This document shows, in pieces, positions 49,341 through 57,896 of a stretch of 64,000 nt of DNA (the stretch's first letter is position 1; every line of letters starts with the position of its first letter). A program made the translations under genes and the position numbers. The notes below the pieces were generated by a model. It made no database searches, had not been told where the DNA came from, and saw only the letters and a list, made by a program, of their open reading frames with translations. The DNA lies in NCBI RefSeq assembly GCF_027483985.1, contig NZ_JAIXTJ010000050.1:62001-126000 (forward strand). The letters are read 5' to 3'. The DNA comes from Flavobacterium sp. Lineage in GTDB: Bacteria; Bacteroidota; Bacteroidia; Flavobacteriales; Flavobacteriaceae.

Positions 49341-50453
49341 TTAAATTGGTTTACCGTGTGTTTTTTTAATTATAACTGAAAGTAATGAAGGAAACAGCAT
49401 TAGAATTTTCATTACAAACTGTGCTAAATTTTCTTGTTGAAGCAATTTTCCTAAAAGTCTTCCTAATTTTAATCTGCTTTTGAAATTAGTATTCCATTTG
49501 TGGGTATAATTTGCTTCCATTTGTGTTCTGGAAATTTTGTTTTTTAAATAATCTGTGACTTCTTCAGAAGCTAGTTTTGCGCTGTGAATTGCCATTGCCA
49601 TTCCGTTTCCGCATAACGGATGTATCAAACCAGCCGTATCACCAATCATCAAAATATGATTTTCAACACTTTGTTTTTCTTCAAATGAAATCTGACTAAT
49701 CGTTAGTGGTTTCTCAAATTTTAATATGGCAGTATCAAATATTTTCTTCAAATTTGGATTTTCACTAACCACTTTTTCTTGATATTCTTCAATGTTTTTG
49801 TGTTTTTTAAAAGATTTATAATCCGATAAATAACAGATGTTCACTAAACTATTTTGAATTTTTGAAACACCGCAATAACCACCTTTAAAATGATGTAATC
49901 CAACTAAATCATCGGGAAAATCCATTTGATAATGTGCTTTTACACCAAGCCATTCCGATTTGTTATTTATAAATTTACGTTTAAATTTTAAATCTAGATT
50001 AGAACGTTTGCCAAAAGCACCGAGAACAATTTTAGATTCATAGCTGTTTTCATTGGTAGAAATTTCAAAATGATCATCCTTAAATACTACATCGTTTACT
50101 GTATCTTTAATTACTTTACAACCCATTTTAAGAGCTTCATTAAAAAGGTAAGCATCTAAACAATAGCGACTTATTCCGAAACCGCCTAAAGGTAAAATTG
50201 TTTCTATTTTTTTACCTGAAACTAAAGAAAATGAAAGCTTATCAATTTTTTTTGGTTGAAGTGATTCAATATTTAAGTGCAATGATTTTAAATAATCAAG
50301 TACTTCATTAGAAATATATTCGCCACAAACCTTGTGTTTTGGATAAGTGTTTTTTTCAATAATAAGTACAGAAAAACCGTTTTTAGCAAGATGAATTCCA
50401 GAAATTAATCCGGCCAAACCTCCACCAATTATAGTTATTTCTGAATTTATCAT
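49341..50453 (-). CDS. FAD-dependent oxidoreductase (geranylgeranyl-reductase-like)
   Basis: EITIIGGGLAGLISGIHLAKNG; MIGDTAGLIHPLCGNGMAMAIHSA. Likely start 50453. Confidence 0.88.
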   Translation of the reverse strand: MINSEITIIGGGLAGLISGIHLAKNGFSVLIIEKNTYPKHKVCGEYISNEVLDYLKSLHLNIESLQPKKIDKLSFSLVSGKKIETILPLGGFGISRYCLDAYLFNEALKMGCKVIKDTVNDVVFKDDHFEISTNENSYESKIVLGAFGKRSNLDLKFKRKFINNKSEWLGVKAHYQMDFPDDLVGLHHFKGGYCGVSKIQNSLVNICYLSDYKSFKKHKNIEEYQEKVVSENPNLKKIFDTAILKFEKPLTISQISFEEKQSVENHILMIGDTAGLIHPLCGNGMAMAIHSAKLASEEVTDYLKNKISRTQMEANYTHKWNTNFKSRLKLGRLLGKLLQQENLAQFVMKILMLFPSLLSVIIKKTHGKPI

Positions 50454-50556
50454 ATTCAGTAAAATTAGGGATTTCATTTAATTAAATGTTACATAAATAA
50501 AGTAATTTATTATAAATTTGAAAAATAATAGTACATTGTTTCCTTAAATAAGGAAT

Positions 50557-51231
50557 ATGAAATATTACTTTGCATTGTTATTATTAGTAACACAATTTAC
50601 ACTTTATAGTCAACAAGATATGGTTAAAGATTGGGCAAACATAAAAAAATATAGTACTGAAAATGAAAGCATTATGGCTCCGAAAAATACTTCGGCAAAT
50701 GTTGTTTTTATGGGCGATTCGATAACCGAGTTTTGGAAAGTTAATGATCATAACTTTTTTAGTTCCAATAATTTTATCAATCGAGGAATTAGCGGACAAA
50801 CTACACCTCAAATGTTGCTGCGTTTTAGACAAGATGTTCTTAATTTAAAACCATCTACTGTTGTTATTCTTGCAGGAATCAATGATATAGCTGAAAATAC
50901 TGGACCAATCACATTAGAACAAATTATGGACAATATTAGTTCGATGGTAGCATTGGCAAAAGCAAATAAAATTAAAGTAATTCTTTGTTCCGTGCTTCCG
51001 GCAAATAAGTTTAATTGGAATCCAAAATTGCAACCAGCCGACAAAGTAATTGAGTTAAATCAAATGATTGCAGCGTATGCTGATAAAAATAAAATCACTT
51101 ATGTAGATTATTACAAAGCAATGGTTGATGAAAATAAAGGTTTACAAAAACAATTTGGCGAAGATGGTGTCCATCCAAATTTAGATGGATATAAAGTGAT
51201 GGAAGATTTATTATTAAAATCAATTTTATAA
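50557..51231 (+). CDS. SGNH/GDSL hydrolase
   Basis: VVFMGDSITEFW; GEDGVHPNLDGY. Confidence 0.92.
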   Translation: MKYYFALLLLVTQFTLYSQQDMVKDWANIKKYSTENESIMAPKNTSANVVFMGDSITEFWKVNDHNFFSSNNFINRGISGQTTPQMLLRFRQDVLNLKPSTVVILAGINDIAENTGPITLEQIMDNISSMVALAKANKIKVILCSVLPANKFNWNPKLQPADKVIELNQMIAAYADKNKITYVDYYKAMVDENKGLQKQFGEDGVHPNLDGYKVMEDLLLKSIL

Positions 51232-51239
51232 TTAAGATT

Positions 51240-52376
51240 ATGACTAAAGAAGAAATTTTAGAACGAGTTGTTGAACGTGTAAAAGACAACGAATATGATT
51301 ATGAAATTGAAACTTTTTTAAAGCGTAAAGAAGTCAATCCAGAAGATTTTAAATCGATTATTGAAAACGCACGTGCACTAGTTCTTGAAGAACGATTGAA
51401 AGTGATGCCTAAAAAAAATCTTACAGTTTTTATTGTATTAGTTGTTTTGGTTCTTGCTACATTTTACTTGTTTGCTTTTTATTTACCAACTCAAAATGTT
51501 TCTCGAAACAAAACTATACTGTCTATAATTGGAACAGCATTTTTTTGTTTTTTTAGTTTTCTTTCACTTGTCTATTTCAATACTTGGAAACCAGAATTTT
51601 TAAAAATTAGAGATAAGCCAAAAATTGACTTTACGTTTATGGCTTTGATGTTTGTTCCGGCTGTTATAGTGTATTTTATTTTTTCAGAATGTATTTCCTC
51701 TGGTGCTGATAAAATTTTGAAAGCTACTCAAATTGATGCGGTTGGAACAGTAATTGATGGTGGCGTGACCGAAGTTAAACGAGTATTGCGTTCTGGTGGA
51801 GCATCTTTTGCATCCATCACAGTAGAATTTGAAACCAAAGAAGGTACTAAAGTAAGAGCCACCGAAGATATTTCGAGTTATCGTTTTAAAGATTTTTATT
51901 TAGGACAACAATTGAATATTGTTTATTCAAGTGAAGATCCATCTAATATTGATTTATTGATTGACGACAAAAGCATCAAGGAATTAAAAGGTACGCAACA
52001 GCGATCATTACAACCTCAAGATCTAATTCGTTTTATGAGCGTTAAAAAAGAAAATATTAAAGCTGAATTGGACGCTATTTCTTATGGTTGGGAACAAAAA
52101 GAAGAGGCTTGGATTAATGAAAAAAGCAATTATGCTTTAATGGCTAACGATAATGAAGTCAAACTAATTACGGCTTGGGGAATCACCCAAATGTTTCCAG
52201 AAGAACTTGAAAAAATGGGATTTAAAAAAATAGCAACATCTAAAGACAAAAAAGAAAACAAAATGGAAATTCTTTTTGGAGATAAATTATATGAAAATGA
52301 CACTTATTATTTTCAAATAAAAACCCTTGTTTCTGGCGGTCAACAAATGAGTGCGGTTTTAGTTAACAAGAAATAA
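51240..52376 (+). CDS. Hypothetical membrane protein with DUF3592-like segment
   Basis: Three TMs then a beta-rich domain. Confidence 0.6.
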   Translation: MTKEEILERVVERVKDNEYDYEIETFLKRKEVNPEDFKSIIENARALVLEERLKVMPKKNLTVFIVLVVLVLATFYLFAFYLPTQNVSRNKTILSIIGTAFFCFFSFLSLVYFNTWKPEFLKIRDKPKIDFTFMALMFVPAVIVYFIFSECISSGADKILKATQIDAVGTVIDGGVTEVKRVLRSGGASFASITVEFETKEGTKVRATEDISSYRFKDFYLGQQLNIVYSSEDPSNIDLLIDDKSIKELKGTQQRSLQPQDLIRFMSVKKENIKAELDAISYGWEQKEEAWINEKSNYALMANDNEVKLITAWGITQMFPEELEKMGFKKIATSKDKKENKMEILFGDKLYENDTYYFQIKTLVSGGQQMSAVLVNKK

Positions 52377-52412
52377 AAAAAAGACTGCTTTGATTTCTAA
52401 GCAGTCTTTTCA
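52377..52412. terminator. Intrinsic terminator between convergent genes
   Basis: AAAAGACTGCTT-tgatttct-AAGCAGTCTTTT. Confidence 0.85.
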
Positions 52413-52430
52413 AAAAATAACCAAAATAAA

Positions 52431-54338
52431 CTATAATTTTCCTTCTTTAATTTCTTCAACAATTTCAGGATTTAATAAAGTTGTTATGTCGCCAAAGTTT
52501 GAGAAATCACCTTCGGCTATTTTTCTTAAAATTCTACGCATAATTTTTCCTGAACGAGTTTTTGGTAAACCGTTAACGAATTGTATTTTATCTAATTTCG
52601 CAATTGGACCGATTTGGTCTGAAATTAATTGATTGATTTCTTTCGCAAGATTTTCTTGGTTTCGAGATTCTCCTACTTCTTTCAAAATCACATAACCATA
52701 AAGCGCATTTCCTTTAATATCGTGAGGGAAACCTACGATAGCACTTTCTGCCACTGCTGGATGTTCGTTAATCGCATCTTCAATTGGTGCTGTTCCTAAA
52801 TTGTGTCCTGAAACAATGATTACGTCATCTACTCTACCAGTGATTCGGTAGTAACCAACTTCATCTCTTAATGCTCCATCACCCGTAAAATATTTACCTG
52901 GAAAAGCAGTAAAATAGGTTTCTTTATAACGTTGATGGTCACCCCAAATTGTTCGAGCCATTGATGGCCACGGAAATTTGATGCACAAACTTCCTGTGAC
53001 TTGATTGCCTTCAATTTCATTGCGTAATTCGTCCATTAAAACCGGTTGAATTCCTGGTAATGGTAACGATGCATAAGTTGGTTTTGTTGGCGTAACAAAC
53101 GGAATTGGTGAAATCATAATACTTCCAGTTTCGGTTTGCCACCAAGTATCTACTAACGGACAACGCTTTCCTCCTACGTGTGCATTATACCAATGCCAAG
53201 CTTCTTCATTAATAGGCTCACCAACCGAACCAATAACTTTTAAAGATTTTAATGGGAAACGTTGTACGAAATCTAAACTTTCTTTTGCTAAAGCACGAAT
53301 GGCAGTTGGAGCCGTATAAAATTGATTAACTTGATGTTTTTCAATAATTTCCCAAAAACGTGAGAAATCTGGATAAGACGGAACACCTTCAAAAATGACT
53401 GTTGTTGCTCCATTTAAAAGTGGTCCGTATAAAATATAAGAATGGCCCGTAATCCAACCAATATCGGCTGTACACCAATACACATCATTTTCTTGGTAGT
53501 TAAAAACATTTTTAAATGAGTAGGCCGTTTGAACCATATAACCCGCAGTACTATGCACCATTCCTTTGGGTTTTCCTGTTGAACCTGAAGTATACAGGAT
53601 AAATAACGGATCTTCAGCATCCATAATTTCAGCGACATTGTTAGGAATTGCGTTATCTAAAAGTGGTTGCAACCAAATGTCGCGACCGTCTTTCATATTT
53701 ACTTCGGTATTGGTTCTTTTAACAACCAAAACTTTTTCTACACACGGCGATTTATCTAAAGCTTCATCTACAATTCCTTTTAAATCGATGGCTTTATTTC
53801 CTCTATAACTTCCATCAGAAGTGATAACTACCTTACAATCAGAATCATTAATACGAGCTGAAACAGCCGATGCAGAAAAACCTGCAAATACTACTGAGTG
53901 AATTGCACCAATTCGGGCACAAGCTAAAACAGCTACAGCCAATTCTGGAATCATTGGAAGATAAATGCAAACTCTATCGCCTTTTTTTATGCCTTGTTCG
54001 CGCAAAACATTGGCCATTTTAGCAACTCTTGCATACAATTCATTATAAGTAATATGTTGTGATTCCTCATTTGGATCATTAGGTTCAAAGATGATGGCAG
54101 TTTTTTCTCCACGTTTAGCTAAATGTCTGTCAATACAGTTTTTAGTAATGTTTACTTTAGCGTCCAAAAACCATTTGAATTTGGCTTCTTGCATATCAAA
54201 TTCCATTACTTTATCCCATTTTTGGTACCAAGTAAAGTGTTCGTCAGCTATTCTGTCCCAAAATTTTCTTGGTTCACGAACCGACTTTTTATACATTTTA
54301 AAATAATGCTCTAAATTGTCTATTGTATAGTAACTCAT
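52431..54338 (-). CDS. acs: Acetate--CoA ligase
   Basis: YTSGSTGKPKGMVHST; full-length Acs. Confidence 0.95.
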   Translation of the reverse strand: MSYYTIDNLEHYFKMYKKSVREPRKFWDRIADEHFTWYQKWDKVMEFDMQEAKFKWFLDAKVNITKNCIDRHLAKRGEKTAIIFEPNDPNEESQHITYNELYARVAKMANVLREQGIKKGDRVCIYLPMIPELAVAVLACARIGAIHSVVFAGFSASAVSARINDSDCKVVITSDGSYRGNKAIDLKGIVDEALDKSPCVEKVLVVKRTNTEVNMKDGRDIWLQPLLDNAIPNNVAEIMDAEDPLFILYTSGSTGKPKGMVHSTAGYMVQTAYSFKNVFNYQENDVYWCTADIGWITGHSYILYGPLLNGATTVIFEGVPSYPDFSRFWEIIEKHQVNQFYTAPTAIRALAKESLDFVQRFPLKSLKVIGSVGEPINEEAWHWYNAHVGGKRCPLVDTWWQTETGSIMISPIPFVTPTKPTYASLPLPGIQPVLMDELRNEIEGNQVTGSLCIKFPWPSMARTIWGDHQRYKETYFTAFPGKYFTGDGALRDEVGYYRITGRVDDVIIVSGHNLGTAPIEDAINEHPAVAESAIVGFPHDIKGNALYGYVILKEVGESRNQENLAKEINQLISDQIGPIAKLDKIQFVNGLPKTRSGKIMRRILRKIAEGDFSNFGDITTLLNPEIVEEIKEGKL

Positions 54339-54345
54339 TTTCTTC

Positions 54346-54376
54346 AGTAATTAGTAATTAATGACTAGTAATTAGT
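54346..54376 (-). repeat. 31-bp heptad repeat immediately upstream of acs
   Basis: 29/31 identical (reverse complement) to 10461-10491. Confidence 0.95.
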
Positions 54377-54540
54377 CGTTTATTTCTGTAAATATAAATA
54401 ATCTATAAATGTAAAAAAGATATTTCTTGCTAAATTAGTATAGATAGTGCCTAGTTTAATATAAAAAGTGAATAATCACAAGTATATAAAGATGACTAAG
54501 CAGTTTAGAGTGCCAACATCTTTTATTTATTTTATTCAAG

Positions 54541-56436
54541 TTATTTATAAAAACCGATTTTTGCTTTTGTAAATTCTTCTCTAATTTCTTCGATGATGGC
54601 TTCATCATCAATGGTTGACGGAATTTGAAAATTCTCACCATCGGCAATACTTCTTATTAATTTTCTCAAGATTTTTCCAGAGCGTGTTTTCGGTAAACGT
54701 TGCACAATAGCCACATCACGTAATGAAGCAACCGCTCCAATTTGTTGACGAACGAGTTGCACTACTTCATATTGTAACTGAAAATGTTCTATATCTTCGC
54801 CCGATTTGGTCACAACTAACGCCAGTGGAATTTGCCCTTTTAGCTCATCATTTATACCTACAACTGCGCATTCTGCAATGGAATGATGAGATGATACAAT
54901 TTCCTCCATTTCAGCGGTTGAAAGTCGATGTCCTGCAACATTGATTACGTCATCTACTCTACCAGTTATAAAAATATAATTATCTTCATCTTTAAATCCG
55001 CCATCGCCGGAAAAATAGTAGCCCGGAAATTTATTCAAATAACCCGATTTGAATCGCTCGTTATCTTTCCATAAATCTAACATAGTTCCTGGAGGCAACG
55101 GCAGTTTAATTACTACATAACCTTCTTGATTTGGACCTAATTCTTGTCCGTTTTCTCCAAAAATTCTGATATCATATCCTGCTACTGCTTTGCCAGCCGA
55201 GCCTGGTTTGATAGGTAAATATTCAACACTCATCATATTACAAATCATTGGCCAACCCGATTCTGTCTGCCACCAATGATCAATTGCTGGTATTGGAATA
55301 TTTTTTTGATACCATTCTAATGTTGCAATATCACAACGTTCACCAGCTAAAAATTGTGTTCGTAAACTAGATAAATCATATTGTTTAATAAACTCGCCAT
55401 TTGGATCTTCTTTTTTAATGGCACGAATTGCAGTTGGCGCAGTAAACATAACGCTAACTTTATGCTCAGCGATTACTCTCCAAAATGTACTTGCGTCTGG
55501 AGTTCGAATTGGTTTTCCTTCAAAAATCACTGTTGTATTGCGATTTAATAATGGTCCATAAACTATAAAACTATGTCCAACAACCCAACCAACATCAGAC
55601 GCCGCCCAAAAAACTTCATTTTGTTTGGCACCATAAATGTATTGCATTGAAAATTTAAGTGCTGTCAAACAACCTCCGGTATCTCTGACAATTCCTTTAG
55701 GTTTTCCTGTAGTTCCAGAGGTGTATAAAACATATAAAGGATGCGATGCATTAACAGGTAAGCAAGCTACTTCTTCTGAACCATAAACAATTGCGTCATA
55801 ATCGACGTCGTATTTTTTGAATGGAATTCTAGCGCCTAATTTTCGATTAAAAACGATTACTTTTTTAGGTTTGTGAGAGGCTAATGCAATAGCTTCATCA
55901 ACTAACGGTTTGTAGGCAATTAAGCGATCAATTTCGATTCCTGAGGATGCTGTTAGTATTAATCTTGGTTTGCAATCGTCAATTCTTATGGCTAATTCGT
56001 GTGGTGCAAATCCACCAAAAACTACCGAATGTGTAACTCCTATTCTCGCACAAGCTAGCATTGCAAAGGCAGCTTGTGGAATCATTGGCATATAAATCAC
56101 AGCCATATCACCTTTTTTCAATCCTAAAGAAATCATTCCACCAGCTAGTTTAGCTACTTCAGATTTTACTTCGTTGTAAGTGTATTTTTTTACAGTTTGG
56201 GTAACTGGTGAATCATAAATTATTGCGATTTGTTCACCAAAACCATCATCAATATGTTTGTCTAATGCTAAATAACAGGCGTTAAGTTCACCATCTGCGA
56301 ACCATAATGGATAATCATTTTCATCTTTTGACAAAATAACGGAAGGTTTTTTGTACCAATCTATTTGATCAGCTTGTTCGTTCCAAAAAGATTCAGGAGA
56401 TTGAATACTTTGGTCGTAAATATCTTTGTAATTCAT
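54541..56436 (-). CDS. Propionyl-CoA synthetase-like acyl-CoA synthetase
   Basis: YTSGTTGKPKGIVRDTGGCLTALKFSMQYIYG; PrpE-type length and motifs. Confidence 0.9.
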   Translation of the reverse strand: MNYKDIYDQSIQSPESFWNEQADQIDWYKKPSVILSKDENDYPLWFADGELNACYLALDKHIDDGFGEQIAIIYDSPVTQTVKKYTYNEVKSEVAKLAGGMISLGLKKGDMAVIYMPMIPQAAFAMLACARIGVTHSVVFGGFAPHELAIRIDDCKPRLILTASSGIEIDRLIAYKPLVDEAIALASHKPKKVIVFNRKLGARIPFKKYDVDYDAIVYGSEEVACLPVNASHPLYVLYTSGTTGKPKGIVRDTGGCLTALKFSMQYIYGAKQNEVFWAASDVGWVVGHSFIVYGPLLNRNTTVIFEGKPIRTPDASTFWRVIAEHKVSVMFTAPTAIRAIKKEDPNGEFIKQYDLSSLRTQFLAGERCDIATLEWYQKNIPIPAIDHWWQTESGWPMICNMMSVEYLPIKPGSAGKAVAGYDIRIFGENGQELGPNQEGYVVIKLPLPPGTMLDLWKDNERFKSGYLNKFPGYYFSGDGGFKDEDNYIFITGRVDDVINVAGHRLSTAEMEEIVSSHHSIAECAVVGINDELKGQIPLALVVTKSGEDIEHFQLQYEVVQLVRQQIGAVASLRDVAIVQRLPKTRSGKILRKLIRSIADGENFQIPSTIDDEAIIEEIREEFTKAKIGFYK

Positions 56437-56567
56437 TGGTATTGTTTGGTTTGTATAGGTTTAAATAGCAAAGTAAAAGTAGCTAATTAAACTATATAGC
56501 AACAAAATTTCTTGCTAAATAGATATATACGATATCGATTGCGTAAATCTTTTACCGTTCTATAAGT

Positions 56568-57437
56568 TTAGCACTTTATTTCTAACTTATATCCTATTCC
56601 GTGAATGTTCACAATAGCAATAGACGAATCTTGTTCTAGTTTTTTTCTGAGTTTAGAAATGAACATATCCAAACTTCTTGTAACAATTACGCCTTCATTT
56701 TCCCAGATTTCTTTTTGTAAAGTGGTTCTGTCAATAACTTCGTTGGGCGAAGAAGAAAGAATGTATAATAATTTAGATTCTTTAGGAGTTAACGATAGTA
56801 GTTTATCATCCAATTGAAGAAGATTTTGCTTAAAGTAAAATTCATATTGTCCAATTATTATTACTGATTCATCGTTTTTAACCTCTACGTCAGTTGTAGT
56901 TTTTCTACTTTTAAATATTATCCAGCAACCAATCAAAACAATTAATAGTGTCGGGACAAAAAGAAGGTATTTTGTACTAGAAACATCATTTTTAGGAACA
57001 AATGTGATAGTTATTTTGTAATAATCCAAGGGCATTTTTCTTCCAATACAGGTAATTACATTTTTATTGGATTCAGAATCCATATGAAAACCATAAACAA
57101 TCGCATCATTTGAATTTTTTTGAACTGCGACTGAATATTCTTTGGGAAAAGTACTTTTTGAAAGATTATTTTGAACAATATAGATTAAAGAATCTGGACT
57201 AAAAGCAAACTTATTTTCAAATCGAATTTGAAATTTATTAGTTGAAATACTTTTTATTGGTTCAACTTTGGAAGTTTTATCATTAGAACTTAGCAATACA
57301 TCGTGGCCAATTTTTCTGAGAAGAATTTCATTTTTTAGTTGACTATTTGTCGATGTTGATATGTAGAAGTATGTAATCGGAATTGTTACCATCGCTAATG
57401 CAAGTAGTAATACTACGTAAAAATGCTTTTGTTTCAT
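56568..57437 (-). CDS. Membrane-bound one-component regulator with C-terminal OmpR-type winged helix
   Basis: TM, periplasmic domain, TM, then LTPKESKLLYILSSSPNEVIDRTTLQKEIWENEGVIVTRSLDMFISKLRKKLE. Confidence 0.85.
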   Translation of the reverse strand: MKQKHFYVVLLLALAMVTIPITYFYISTSTNSQLKNEILLRKIGHDVLLSSNDKTSKVEPIKSISTNKFQIRFENKFAFSPDSLIYIVQNNLSKSTFPKEYSVAVQKNSNDAIVYGFHMDSESNKNVITCIGRKMPLDYYKITITFVPKNDVSSTKYLLFVPTLLIVLIGCWIIFKSRKTTTDVEVKNDESVIIIGQYEFYFKQNLLQLDDKLLSLTPKESKLLYILSSSPNEVIDRTTLQKEIWENEGVIVTRSLDMFISKLRKKLEQDSSIAIVNIHGIGYKLEIKC

Positions 57438-57530
57438 AAACCAAAAGTATTTAGTTTTTAGTTTAATAGAAATGTATTTAGGAAAGATTTACATTTTTTT
57501 ACAAAAAATACACATTTAAAACCTAAAAAA

Positions 57531-57893
57531 TTAGGAAAGCAATTCCATAACTTGGTCGACTACTTTCTTTATTGAAAACGGTTTTGTTAAATAAGCGTCT
57601 GCACCAAGTGCCATACCTTTTTCGATATCACTTTCTTTATTTTTTGCTGAAAGGAAAATCACTTTGGTATGTTTTAAATTATCGTCTTTGCGAATTTGTT
57701 CAAGCGTTGCATAACCATCTACCATTGGCATCATCACGTCGAGTATAATCATATCAGGAAAGTTGGTTTTTAGAATATCCAAAGCTTCTTGACCATCACG
57801 TGCAATAAATACTTCAAAATTATTTTTTTTGAAAGTATACTCCAATGCCATAACTATGTTGGGTTCGTCATCGACAATTAAAATCTTTTTCAT
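57531..57893 (-). CDS. REC-only response regulator
   Basis: MIILDVMMPMVDGYATL; ends after the receiver domain. Confidence 0.93.
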   Translation of the reverse strand: MKKILIVDDEPNIVMALEYTFKKNNFEVFIARDGQEALDILKTNFPDMIILDVMMPMVDGYATLEQIRKDDNLKHTKVIFLSAKNKESDIEKGMALGADAYLTKPFSIKKVVDQVMELLS

Positions 57894-57896
57894 AGC

